Assembly: GCA_034620365.1 (NCBI GenBank)
Contig: JAQGEQ010000043.1
Coordinates: 1,488,001-1,552,000, forward strand
Reading direction: 5' to 3'
Origin: Pegea sp. RAD2-039
Taxonomy: Eukaryota > Chordata > Thaliacea > Salpida > Salpidae
Length of the DNA stretch: 64,000 bases
Part shown: piece by piece, positions 1 to 13,261 of the stretch
Numbering within the stretch: the stretch's first letter is position 1
Layout: every line of letters begins with the position of its first letter
Translations under genes and position numbers: made by a program
Notes under the pieces: generated by a model
Told to the model about the DNA's origin: nothing
Seen by the model: only the letters and a program-made list of their open reading frames with translations
The model's database searches: none

Positions 1-3000
1 CTGTTGTTTGATGATTCAGATAGAGCACCACGTTCGCGCTTCGATAACAGCTGTTTAACATTGAATGATTAGTAGGAAATGCTTTACACGACGCAGTCGT
101 CAAGTGACTCCTAGTTACTTGCCGCAGCTTATAGACTCATAAATCGGCAAATTGATTACTAAACGATGCACAAATCGAATCACTTAATTAACAAAACCAC
201 ACTGAATTGCAATTGAAATTTTAATGAAATTCGATTGAGCACAAAATCATAAGCGATAAGAAAGCGCGATGGCAAAAGAAATGTCTACAGGTCACATGCA
301 ACAATAAAAAGCAAGCAAAGATGAACACATCTTCACTATTTTCACTCTCTTATACCTGGTCAGCATCACTAACTTTATTGACCACTGAAATAGATTTTAT
401 TTGAGCAGCGCTTCCTGGGGTAATATTTGGATCAGTTTCTGGGTCTATAGCACGTAAACCTGGCCAGGGAACACCAGGTGTAAACTCAGGTGGCCCAATA
501 TCAGCTAATCTATAAAAACTATATAGGTAAATGTAAATCAGGTAATGTTTAGCTGAAGATGATAAAATCAGATAAAAAAATCAATTAGAGATGAAGACTT
601 GAAAGAGAATTGTTCAATACTTACGGTGACTGGCTATTCAACTTATTGACTTTGATTGGGTGCTCTATTTTCGATTCAAGTCTTGGTGCTGAAAAAATCA
701 AATAAATGTTAAATTTGAAGTTAAGCAGATGCAATCGAATTTTCTAAGAAATATCAACTGAATTTTGATATTCAAATCTATGATGCTAATTTAGATACTA
801 ATCACCTTTAAGGTTTGAGTTAGGGATATTTATTTTAATAAATTGGCACTTTCTCATAAACACGAGGTTAGTTTGTATCAGTTAAAGATGGGTTTTCAGA
901 TCAAACACAAAACTAAGTGAGTTTATGTGAACTAGCAGAACAGTAAGTGAATCAGTTAATTAATTCAATTACTGATATGTCAATTTGAAAATCTGAAATG
1001 TATTTCTAGATTTGTTACTTAAATCGAGCAAAGAAAACTTCTCATGAAATCAAATCATGTTTTACTATAAGAAGTAAATGCAAACTAAAAGTTTATTTCT
1101 CACTAAATGAAGCTTTATTCAGAAGAAAATAACAAATCTTATATCACGACGTTTACTGAAAGTAATTTTGCAAATTTTTCCCAATCTTTAGCAGTAAAAA
1201 GAATAAAATTTATCCATCTGACTTCAATTAGGAAATTAAGTTTATTTTATTTAAAACAATTACCTATTTGCAATTCGATCATCTTTTGATCAGACGGTAG
1301 GGAATCTTGAGGTATTAAATATCCAGGGTGCATTGAATCTCCATAACCGGGCATTTTTGATTCAACTTTACCAGATGATTTCCAACCATCACCACCACCA
1401 CCAGGTAGGCTTTTTAGAACAAGAGAAAATGAAATGATGTAAAAAGTTAATAAAAACTGAAAATAGTTGATGAATAAAAAGAACTCATCATGAAGTAAAC
1501 GATAATAAATATCGACTTGTTTATTCTTTCATGAATAAATAATTATCAAAGTTTTTATGTAAGCTGCATTACGAGGAAATTGTTGTTTATCATCTAATTT
1601 AGTGAAAGTCATGAAACGTGTAGTCTTGATGATTACTTCAATTAATCAAAACATTATGAAAAAGTTTAATGAAGATAGGGTCAGAAAAATGAGAAACTTT
1701 AAATTGTAGTATAAGTTAAAAGATCCTCTATTCAATCAAGAACTTTTCAAATAAAGCTGATGAAGTACTGTGAGTAATTGTAGTTATTATGTTTAAAAGA
1801 GCTTTGTTTGATTTCACAAAAGTTATTAAAAATCCTTTTAAATTTATAACTCTGAAGTTGTAGCCAAACTAATATCGATATAGTTAATACACAACAAACA
1901 TCAACTAGCTCACCGAACAGGTATGGTAGGCAAGGAGTTAGAGCCAGATTTGGGGTTTAGAATTGATGGATGGCGTAAACGTGATAGGTCCGAGCCTGGT
2001 TTATTTAGATTGCCGGTCGGACTTTTAGATAGAGTGGACTGCATGATTGCATTTCTCAATAGCTATACGACAAACCACAAAATTAATCTGGTGTGTTATA
2101 CAATAGTTTCAAACGATGAACCTCAATTTGCTGGAACACTTGCTGGATAGTTCTTTTTAATTCCATTTCATGGGCACGAACATTAGAGCCATTTAACTAA
2201 TAAACAAAGTATCAGAAAAGTGTTGAGTTGAAGAAAATCGAAATTGACAAAACTTAAAAGCAATTACATCAAAATAGAAAAAAATTAGTAACAATAGAAC
2301 TGAAATTCATTTTAATTGTTTCTAGAATATAAAGAAATGGAGTTGAGATAGATTTATTCTTGAAGTTTACAAGAATGATCAACATTGCAGAGATTTATCG
2401 AATAATTACATCAAATCATTTGAGTTTCTTCTTCATGACTAACCTTATTTTGACTGATCACTTGCAAGCGTCCTTGTAGTTGTTGTAGTTCCCCGTGTTT
2501 GTTTAAAAGTTGTACCAGATTTTGAATATGTTGTGAAGTCATTATTGACGGGTGTAATGCGGTGGAAGGGAAAATGCCATTCATTACACCCTGAAAAAGA
2601 AGAATCACATTTGAAATTGATTTATAAATCAACAGAATAACAAATAAAACAATAGTTTTCGAACAAAAATTTTAAAATACGGAATTCTTATATTGTAAGA
2701 AACGAAGCATTGTATTTGAATATATATCTGAAGATAGATTGGTTCATTAGTTACCGTTGATAGGTCGAAACGCTTTTTCTCTAATTTATACAGATTTCGG
2801 AATTTGTGTTAATTTGCTTTTACCCTAATAAGCTTTAAAGTATCATCACAACTAGTCATCATTTAAACTTTTTGTAGAAAACTGACTTTAAAATATGGAA
2901 ATATCTTCTATTTATTAGTGAAGATAACACTTGACTTAAGAAAAAACGTTTCATCTTTTAAGTAGAAGCCTTCTATTACGTTGTCACAATAAAATCAAAT

Positions 3001-5740
3001 AATACAAGAAAGACATAAACATATTACTCAAACGAACTTCTTATAATACTCACGCATTAGATGAGATATCTCAGTAAAGACTACTAAAGTTTACAACAAT
3101 TAAAAAGCAAACTAGTAATTTCTGTATTTTAAATTTTGCTTCATCTAGTCACTCAAAACAAGTTTTTAAATAAACAACAAATTCATAGGGACCTGATGAA
3201 ATTGGCCGTTAAGTTGTGGTGATGGCGGTGGATGTAGCACAACATTATTTGCCTGTTGTGATATGGGTGTTCTCATACCTCTGTTCATGCCTCTATTCAT
3301 TGAGACTTCTGTAAAATTACATAAATCAAAGATTTTATAGTCCAAATATGAATTGAAAAATCAATATGTAATGCATCATTAATTACTTAAAAAATAAAAT
3401 TGAAAAAGTAATCTAAATAAGAAACTTAAGATTACAACTTAATCATGGTAAAGTATTTATCGATGCAATATTTTCAACAAAATGAACTGAGAATAATCAA
3501 TGGTTATACATCAACCTGAAATTCTTCAAATTATCTAAAAATATAACTGTTCATTACCATGAATAAGGTCAACTTTACTTATTTATACAATTAGCTTATC
3601 CTTATTGATTAGTATCAAATTGAGTGAAAACTTACGAAAATCCAAATTTCCTTTGGGGTAACTTCCCTATAAAACAATTTCAACAAAAGTTTAACAAATT
3701 GTATACCAAAGATTACAAAAAGTTATTATATTTGCAAGCATGCACCTGTTTGGCTATTAATACTGGCTACCTTTCACAAAATATATTTAAATCTAATAAA
3801 TTATTGATAATCAATAAGCTTAAATAAATAATAATGCAATTTCTATAATATCGAGCTCACAAAAATTATATTATCTTCAAACAACTCATATTGATTAAGT
3901 AATTATTTTGATACAAATAAAAAACATGCATATATAAAAATCATAACAAATGATGACTTTATATATGATAATCAAATTGATGAAAAAAAACTGATTACAA
4001 AATTATATAAAAACAATAAACTAATCAAATATTAGAAAGAAATACCTTTGGTTGTCCCCAGCTAGGTACAGAATTATCACCATATTCATTAGACTGACCC
4101 CAATTACCACCAGATGAAGGCTTTGAAGACTGATTCCAGACTTGATTGTTGTCAACATGTTTCATCCAGTCACCTCCTTTATCAATTTGTTGATGTTTGT
4201 TACGTTGCCAAGTAGTTGTTCCATTGTCACCCATTGGTCTTGAAGGATTTGAATCATTCCAATTTTTCGGTCCAGGGTTATTTGTTGGCATACCCCAACC
4301 TTTTGGATTATTAGGATTCGACCCAGTCGGTGCTAAGTCTATCTGTCCTTGTCTCGAGTTATTCCACATATGTACCTCCTGGTAGGAACTTGGATCACCC
4401 CAAGCTCCTGTTCCATCATCAACAGGTCTTCTTTGACTCATGTTCATATCCATAGGTCGATTCCAATTTTCCATTGGGGGAGCATTAGCATTCCAGCTGT
4501 TAGGCTGAGCATACCTGGAGTTTTGGCTCATATTCCAGCTACGATTGTTATCTTGCATCATCTGATTTCCCCAATTTGATTTTGGGTTCATGCCTTGTAC
4601 AACATTCCATCCACCTGCATGGTTTACTTGTTCGGGCCAACAATCATTTCCGCTGGGTTGGTTGGGTCTTTGGTCCACCCAATTATTATTATAATTAGGA
4701 TTTGGATTTTGATTATAAGAATGATTCCCTCCGCCCCAATTATTATGACCAGAAAAGTTATTACCTCCTCCTCCTGTCCAGTGACCAGCAGAATGTTTTT
4801 TGTTTACATTTTCATTACCCCAATTACCTGCGAGTGGGAGCTGAACTACTGTGGCCTTACCCCAAGCTTCAGTTCCATTATTAGCTTGATTTAATGATTG
4901 AGACATGGCAAAAGGATTATCGCTGACATCCCAACTTGTATTTTGTTGAATAGGGGTCTTTCCCCAACCTTCATGTGAATTGACATACTGCTGAACAGGA
5001 TCAGATGCATCCGGTGCATTTGAAGGAGCTGCTTCAGATGAAACAGTTGTAACTTGGGCGCTTTCAGTGTTATTTACAACTTTAGGGGGTTTATCTTCAA
5101 TCGCTGATTCAGTTATAGTAGAAGAGGTTTCTGTAGATGATAAAGTGGCAGAAGCTTCGTTTAAAGATATTGGATGATTTAAACTCTTAGATGAAGCAAC
5201 TGAAACTAAAGTTGTAGCTTCTTGTGGTGGTGTTTGACTAGAAGAGGAGGGGCTAAGATTTTCAGATACACCCCAACCAGTAGTTGGTGTATTACTTGCT
5301 GTGGTATTTGCTGTTGAACCCCAACCAATACCTTGATCTTGTAAGGCAGTAGAGTTTCCCCACACAGCAGTTCCGTTGTCCACTGTGGAAGGAGGATGCT
5401 GACCCCAGCCTAAAGGTGCCCCCCAGCCACCGCTGGAAGTTTGGTTTGGTGTAGCAGAGGATCCATCAATAGGTGAACTTTTACCCCAACTGTTAGTAGT
5501 ACTTGTCAGATCTGCCTGAGAATTGACCCAACTTGATTCAACTTCAGTTTGATTTTGAATTTTTACTCTATTCATCATCTCACTTAGTTGTTCTGGTTCT
5601 TTGTCACCTCCTAGTTGAGGCCAATTGGATGGGTTGCTTTGTGGGGTATTACCCCTGTTCCAACCTTGCTCCTCTGAAATACTAGGATTAGTAGGTTTAA
5701 AACTGGCATCAGTATGTGCCCACGTTGTATTAGATGTCAT
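1..5740 (-). CDS. TNRC6: GW182/TNRC6 family miRNA silencing scaffold (3' end beyond window)
   Basis: GW182 proteins bind Argonaute through Gly-Trp repeats and recruit PABP and the deadenylases to silence miRNA targets in the cytoplasm. The first large coding exon (4025-5740, about 570 residues) is full of GW, WG and NW dipeptides in Asn/Ser/Gln/Pro-rich sequence, as in the Argonaute-binding region. Shorter exons follow leftward: about 3190-3312 (Pro/Gln-rich), about 2411-2595 (Gln/Leu-rich helix like the family's middle region), about 1275-1405 (Gly/Trp), about 632-690, and about 356-510. The last carries [12 protein letters not shown] followed by a conserved IDPETDP..TPGS block, the PAM2 (PABP-binding) motif and its flank in TNRC6. 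A further exon may reach the window edge (1-50, acceptor near 51). The RRM and C-terminal silencing part would lie outside. The start is the ATG at 5740, preceded by non-coding AT-rich sequence. Exon ends are approximate; family assignment is firm. Confidence 0.88.
356..510 (-). other. PAM2-motif exon of GW182
   Basis: Read on the minus strand, this exon encodes a Phe-Thr-Pro-Gly-Val-Pro-Trp-Pro-Gly core and then [13 protein letters not shown]. In TNRC6 proteins this is the PAM2 segment that docks on the MLLE domain of cytoplasmic poly(A)-binding protein. The exon ends at a GTA donor (its complement is at about 353-355). It is the strongest single piece of evidence for the GW182 call, because GW repeats alone are low complexity. 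Confidence 0.85.
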
Positions 5741-8700
5741 TTTGGGTATAAAATTCCAAAATACTCATGGATTTAAATTGTCACTTTAGCATACTATAAA
5801 ATAATATTTAATTAGATTAATCTTATTGTATAAAGAAAGTAATTATAATAATGCAGATAAAAAATAGTTATTACTTTTAGAGAGAAAAACACAATATTTT
5901 TATTTAGTATAATATATAAAGACTTTGATTCAGCTGCTAAACTTTAAAACTATAGTTTTAATATTAGTTAGGTATTCAAAATTCCTATAATTGTTTTTAA
6001 ACATAAAAAAAATTATCATTTTGAACTATCTTTGAATAATAACATAAAGATTAAAACCTGAAACAAAAATCAGAACAGTTTAAGAACTTTATCTACAACT
6101 AGTTTAAATGTTAAGTTAGGTGGCAGAACAGATCCAAGCAATATTTTAGATAAAAATTAAACTTACTACTGAAATCTTACCATTAAATACTAGCTTTTAT
6201 ATACTTAAAGTTCTTTTTAAAAACTCATGTATTTAATAATCCTATGAACTATTTTTCATCTATAATAATTGTAAAAAGTTTTTTTTTTATATTTTATATA
6301 TAATCCCTACAAACCAACAAAAATAAAAAATAAAACTTTAAAGAGTAGAGCCTAAAACTGGATTAAATATTTGTCTACATCATCTTTACTTGAAAAATGA
6401 AAAAATAATGTATACACTAATACCCAATATAACTTTATCAAAATTAGAAACATTTATAATTTTTATCAACATTACAATGAAATAAATAAATAATTAAACA
6501 ACCATTATTTAATTTAATCATCAAATAATTAACATTATTTTCTATATTATTTTAGGTGCATTAAAAAATTATAAATATAATATAAATAAAATCATGTTAT
6601 TTCAATTAATTGAAACAATCTTCAAAACTAAAGACCGTAGTGCTAATGACTTTGACATAGTTTTAACTTTTCAAAATATTTTATATCTTTTTTAAATAAT
6701 TTCATTGAATAGCTAACAATTAATAACAACTCTTAATTGTTTAAACTATAACTGATAAAAATATTTAAGAAACTTTCCCAAAATTATAATGAAACAAATA
6801 ATTGTCTAACAGATAAACAAATATATCACATTTTAGTCTAAAATAGAAATATCTGCTAACTCATTTTATATTTTAATGATTAAAACAAGAAAACTTTCTT
6901 TAGCAACTTTAACAAAACAGTCTTATGTAAATAATTTTATAACAAAAATATATAAATAAATAAACAAAATAATTATCAAAAATTTAAGCTAAATGGTTTA
7001 TACATTAATTGTTATCATTAAACAGCATAAAATTAAATTTTATCAAATATAAATTACATTTGGAAATAAACTGTATAAAAAAGTAAAAATACAACAAAAA
7101 TTCTAAATTTGAGATGATAAATAGAATATAAATATATAAATTTAAACTTCATATAGCTTTGTCTTATTTAATATTAGTATAAAATAATTACATATTTTGT
7201 TAAACTAAGAAATTACTTAACATAAATAAAATATATATAAATATAAATAAACTAAAGTTTTTTAAAATCAGTTAATAAACTTAAACTTAAAATCAGAAAT
7301 AATAAAAAAGAGAACAAAAATCAAAGAATTCAAGATTAAGAAACAATTGTTATCAAAATTTAAGTTTTTAAGAATATAGAAAAGACATTGTCCAAATAAA
7401 TTAACTTTTTATAGAATATTATACACAGAAAAAACTAAGAAAACTTACATTCATACTAAAATATTATATTTATATTATGTTTATAATATTGTATAACATA
7501 TAAATCCAGTTTATGATGAATATTTTAAAGTAAACTAAAAATATACAATTATTTATATAACATTTAAAAAATACTCAAATAATAAAAACAATTAAAAAAA
7601 CAATAATGATTGAAACTTTAACAATAAAATGTAAAAGTAACTTAAAGCAATTTTAACCAATAAAATTAACCAATAATTTTAATCTTTTCTAAAAGAAAAC
7701 AAAATTATGCAATGGTATTAACACAACTGCATACAAGACTAAGTGCTTGTAAAAATTATAATTTGAATAGGTAATCTAAAATTGTAGTTTATTTCTGTAA
7801 AAATCAAAATTATGTATAAAAAATATTAAAATATCAAAAATGATTTTTAAAAGTTTTTATGCAACTATTAAATTTTAATTATGTTACAAAATCTACAAAT
7901 AAATACTAAGTACTTGGTATTATTTTCAGAAATATTTCATTTAAAGTACAAACCAGCATATATCAATGTGAGAAATAAGCATTTTCAAAAAATAACCTTT
8001 AAAACAAGATGGAGAATTCTAAAAAAACGTAATATCCCTTCCTCGCTTCAAAACTAAGTTTTGTCATAACCATGTTTTTCTAATACGCAAAAATTATCAA
8101 ATTTATATATCATTATCTTTAATAGTATGCAAAACAGTAGATCAATACTAGGCCTAAAATTCTTGGAAGTATTCTAGACACCAACCGATGCGACCCTTGT
8201 TTGGAACTATTGCGCCTGCGCAGTAGAGCTCAGGGAAAGTACCGTTTATGAAAAAAACTGATTTATAGTTAAATTTGATAATACATTTGATATTTCGATA
8301 CAATTATTACAACATATACTCGAAAATTTAGTCTTAAGATTAACTTATAAATATTTTTGGCTAAAATTTCTATAGACATAACTTCTAAAGTATTATTCAA
8401 GTTTGAAGATACTTATATACGCTGTCGAATGTAAATTGTAAACTTGCAGTAAACTAATTTGTATATTAAAATCAACTGAAAGTATGGCTATTACTCAATC
8501 AGTGAAAGGCTTTCCTTAGTTTATTATTTAATCGTTTAAAAAATTTGAAATATTGAAAAGTAATTAAGAAGCGGAATACTGATGTTTTAAAAGGTTTCAA
8601 ATATTTAAAGGGTTTCTCGATATTGCACAGAGGAATACTTTAAGAAGAGACTTATGCAAAGAATTGTTGAATTTTTTATCTTTATTATAGATTAAGTCAA

Positions 8701-10330
8701 AAGATTAAAAGTTGAGATTTGGAATATTGATGAGCCATTCTAAAGAAAAACTTAAATAGTTTAATGATTCAAACCAATAAATCTTTCGTTAATAGCGAAA
8801 TAACAAATAATCACTGAGGTAACAGAGTGTCCCACTTATCAATTGGGTTTCTGATATGAGTTACAGCTTATAGAGTGGGTTTAAACATTGGCTGGTCCAC
8901 CACTTTTAAACTAAGATTTATAATAATATGTTTCATAGAAATCTGTACTAGTGATCAAGACTACCTCTGATCAACTGTCTTCAATATTGTCTTTATTGTT
9001 TAATATATTGAACATGTATTCAGAATAGTATTAAAATATATCTCTTTTTACCCTTTATCTTTTTCAATTATAAAATTAAGTAGTTAAACAAAAAATAAAC
9101 ATTTTAAGTGGTAAAAGCAAACTGGAAATATTAAAAAGGTGGATTTGAACAGGATTTGAATTTCTTACTTCGTTTTTTTTTTGTAGTTTACATTAAAAGT
9201 ATTTGAAAATGGATATTTGAATACTCACGATCATCTTTATTGCGATAGGATAATTGCTTTTCTAATTCAAGTAAACAGTCTCAGTGTTATAACATTTTAT
9301 ATAAAAGAAAATTTGACGATTTTATTTGCAAGATACATTGGCTTTTAATAAAGATGTTTATAATACGCGTTTAGATTGTTTTAAAAATTATATCTCATCC
9401 ATGAAACTGATTTAAAAATTATTTCATCGTTTTTATCTAACCAGTCTACTGTTTTTAATCAGGGATTCTAAAACTTTTATAGCATGAGAGCCAAATTTAA
9501 ATTTCAGGTGGTCGAAGACTGCAAATCTTTTACAAAAAAAAATCATGAAAGTATTAAGACCGAAAAATTCAAGCAAAGTTGTTTACTTGTGATATTTTTT
9601 ACCTCTGAATTTACCATTTTACAAAAGCTACTTGAGGTGTTTGCTAGTTAATAGTAATCTTGATTTCCGTGGGATCCACTCTTGTAAGGAGTTTTTTTAC
9701 TGGCCAAGCCATTCCTTGGGATTAAGCTAAAGAATGTCATTTTTTCGATAAATATTATAAATTTGAGATTATGATCATAAAATCTTTATAACAATTCGCA
9801 CGGCCTAACCATTCCACTGCTGTTTACATTATCAGATCATAATATTCGGCATCGCTACATTTTTGAATATATAGAATATTCATGTTTTAATCAAGTTTAT
9901 TGGAATTTAGTATTCGATGATGCATCTGGCAAACCTAAACTCTAATAAGAAAATCTACCTAGGTCTCGTCGTGGGTCGTGATCATAAGCCTTTAAATTAT
10001 TAGTGATCATTTTACAAGTCTTTTCATTTTTGTTCTGGTTAAATACCAAGTAAAACAATGATATAAAGGATCAACACTTTTGTGATAACTTTTCATCATT
10101 TTTAAAACTTTATATTCTATGTTCGTAGCAAGGATTATAAAAAAAAACTAAATATTAGTTCAAAAATCTGTTTATTAAGATGAAATTATAATAAAAAAAT
10201 ATTCACTACTATTTGAATACTTCAAGAAAAAATGTAAAATGTATTAGTAAAAAACAAAATAAAAGACGTAAGTGATATTTAAGATATATTTGATGAAAAA
10301 AAAAGACTCCGAAAGTTGGGAGTAGTTATT
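5741..10330. other. AT-rich intergenic region with candidate GW182 promoter
   Basis: I see no convincing coding sequence in these 4.6 kb. Most of it is extremely AT-rich with short homopolymers. The one exception is a small GC-richer island at about 8175-8240, described separately as a candidate promoter element. If that island is the GW182 promoter, 5741-8170 would be mostly a 5'-UTR intron. The rest, between the island and the end of the SEFIR gene at 10331, looks like ordinary spacer. Confidence 0.5.
8211..8222. promoter_or_regulatory. NRF1-like palindromic site TGCGCCTGCGCA
   Basis: The 12-bp TGCGCCTGCGCA is a near-perfect match to the NRF1 (nuclear respiratory factor 1) consensus of two GCGC-containing half-sites around a central CA/CT step. 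It stands in a roughly 60-bp GC-richer patch within several kilobases of strongly AT-rich DNA. It lies about 2.5 kb upstream of the GW182 start codon on the minus strand. NRF1 sites typically sit at housekeeping promoters, so a GW182 promoter with a long first intron is plausible. No transcript evidence is available here. Confidence 0.35.
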
Positions 10331-13261
10331 TCACTGGCCAATAGATTTGATCGTACAGACAGGTGGAGTTCCAAGTTTAGGTTTTTGATATTTAGGAATA
10401 CGGTAGATTCGATACATAAGATCACGATAATCTTTTTCCCATACATATAACCTTGTATCTCTTAACCATCTGGGTACATGTTTCTACAATAAATCTTTCT
10501 TTTTAAAAGCAATAAAAATAAACAAAACTATTCATCATAAATTCAAACATTTCACTAGAAGATGTACAACTACTTCACTCTTTAGAAAAGTAAAATTCAA
10601 TTAAAACTTTAGTAAAAATAAGAAATTTATTTGAATATATAACAATAGAAGAATACAACTTTCTTAAAGCTTATGAAACACTAAATGCAAATTTCAGTAA
10701 TACTCTGCGAGAGTCAATTTGGCACAGCACGTGAATCTAATGGATTTAATGATAGTTTTACACCATAAAACGTAATTTTAGAAAACAGATTAAGAAAGTA
10801 AAAGTGTGAAACATTCTGTTTAATGCAATGTGTATTCAATTACAATAAAGTTACTTCATCACAAATTTCATCTTGTTTTTAAATTGTTATAATGTCATAA
10901 AATGTTAAAATCGATTTCTGTAAAAACAACTCACCGGTTTTCCATCTGTTATCAACATAGGCAAAAAACGATAATTTTTTCCCTGATTTTCAATAAATTC
11001 ATGATGAATACGTCGATAGATGTAAATAGTTTGTCTGGCATTGCCACTTGGGTTTAAAATTTTATCTTCTACAATAGCTGCATAATCAGAATTGATACAA
11101 ACCATAATAAAGTCACACTACAAAGAAAAAAGTTTTTGTTACAAAAAGCTTGATAATAGACAGAAGATAATTTTGTAAATAAGAAGAAAAAAAATAAAAC
11201 TTTCCAACAATTTTTAAATTTTATCTAATTTTAAAATTTGCAACAAGCCTCAGAGAGTTGAGTTTCCAACCAATCAGCAACACTCATAGTCCTGACCATT
11301 TCTTCCATAAAATCAATTTTTACATCAACTCCATTTTGAATTAGAAATGTGGAAATAGTTTTCATCTCTTTGGGAGTTTCACCGTCATCATTAATATTTG
11401 CATATGTGATGAAAACTAAAGATTAATAATAAAAAAAGTTTGAAAGATTCAATTAGCTTCATTACAAACAATAAAAAATATTCTGGTGAAGTTATTACAA
11501 TAGAAAAAAATGTCAAGTTATAAAAGGTTGTACTTTAATCATATCAAATTAACCTTTAACTTGTTGTTTGTTTGAAGCAACTTTTATATTACTTTCTATC
11601 TCATAGGGATGAGTGGAATATGACTCTGGATACTGATGAGGTTTCTAAAATCATAATTACTGAAGATCAAAAATTAGTATAACATTTTATATAAAGAAGA
11701 AGCAACGAAAAATGAAATCAATCATTATTAAAAAACTTGAAGAAACTATTAATAACTTAAAAATATATAATAATTATTCCATAAAAATATGATTTACAAC
11801 ATATCAAAACAGCTTTTTTCAACTAAGTTACATAATTTTCAATATAAATAAACAATAAATAGTCATCTATTTTTTTTGAATAAATTTTTGAATTTATTAG
11901 AAACTGAAAAGTTGTTTACTAACAAATAGATAGCAAACAACCTAGAAACATTTCTACAATTATAATTAATAAAGAGCTAATTACTATTTTATTCACTTGT
12001 GTAACAAAAAATCTCAATACTATTTTATAGGTAGAAATAACTTAAATAAATTCAATTCATCTTAAGATTTTTCCATTAATGGAATATATTGAAGCAAATT
12101 GATTCTAGTAGTTTTTATCAGAAATGTTTTATTCAATAATCATATTCATATATAATCTGGTATTTCTACTTGTCCAAGAGCTTGTTGTGTATAAGTTAAA
12201 ATATTAAGTTAAAACAACAAGTTTTATGAACTAGCTAATAATCTATTCAAAGATAAAACTTTCAGAATATGACCTGAGATCAACAACAAAAACTATAAAT
12301 GTTATCATAAAAAAATCTGAATTGAGGAAATATAAACAAATAAGCAAAATTCAATTTTCTTACAGTATTTTTCTGTGCAATCAGACCACCAGTTTGGTTG
12401 TTATCATCATCAGATACACCATTGCATGAGACAGTTTCAAAACTGAAACTACTGCAAGATTTTTTACATTTAAATTTCTTTTATTTAATTATGTCATATT
12501 ATACTAATTTAGCAAATTATTTTTTTAAACCAACTCTAACTATAAATAATATCATTTAAACATTTTGAAATCTCAATTAAGATATCTACTAAAATTACAC
12601 AAAAAGTAATATATGTATTTAATAGTGTGTCTTAGAAAATGCTATTGTATAAAAAATATTAGAACCTTAATTATCAAGAGAATAATCGTTAGAAAATAGT
12701 TATTAAATATAGATAAAAAGCAGAATAAACACAAAAGTTAAAAATATTTTAAGTAAAACCTTAATCTTCCTGAAGCATCACTTTCAAAGTTCTGATCACT
12801 TAAATATGCTGAAGAACTTTGTTCACCATAGCAAGACAATGAGCTATTATAATTAGACTTCTTACGAAATTCCACAATATTAAAAGCTTGATCTACAACA
12901 TCAGAATCTAAGTGATCAGAAATCTGTCAAATAATTAAATAAAAATCATTTATATAAATTAAACAGATAGGATTATTTTAATTATCATTTTAAAATTATT
13001 GCTTAAAATTTATATACAACCTGTAGAATTATAAATGAAAAAATACCTTGTAAACAAAAGTTGATTTCATAAAAATCATTAACTTGAAAATTTTATCTCA
13101 TTAAAAACCTAATAAATGTAAACAAAAATAATAAAGTAAGCATTAACTCTTACCGGAAAACTTTCATCTGGTAAACCATTAACTTCTACAAGCTCACTAA
13201 ACACAAGTTGAGAACTATGCTGAGAGCTATTCACAGATGAAGTTAGAGAGTTTGGATCCAT
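10331..13261 (-). CDS. TRAF3IP2-like: SEFIR-domain adaptor, TRAF3IP2/Act1 (CIKS)-like
   Basis: SEFIR domains pair homotypically; Act1 uses one to couple IL-17 receptors to TRAF6 and NF-kB. I assemble seven exons: 13154-13261 (ATG at 13261), 12760-12923, 12364-12451, 11554-11644, about 11237-11415, about 10933-11121, and 10331-10488 (TGA). The first four encode a Ser/Asn-rich low-complexity N-terminus of about 150 residues. The last three give a SEFIR fold: KVFITYA at the start (joined across a splice), then LIQNGVDVKIDF, VADWLETQL, FIMVCINSDYA, a helix with Arg-Arg-Ile-His-His-Glu-Phe, the strand YRFLPMLI, and HVPRWLRDTRLYVW near the end. These match the order and spacing of the Act1 SEFIR, including the HVP.WL...Y.W box. 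I see no transmembrane segment, so it is an adaptor rather than a receptor. The exon 5/6 junction lacks a clean GT-AG pair. Start and exon edges are inferred. Confidence 0.72.

Noticed and set aside
1107-2150. Plus-strand frames of 60-75 codons within the GW182 introns and exons
   Set aside because: No start context, domains or splice partners; the region is explained by minus-strand GW182.
4197-4894. Several plus-strand open frames of 60-99 codons opposite GW182
   Set aside because: Antisense shadows of the Trp/Asn/Gly-rich GW182 exon, without domain resemblance or splice context.
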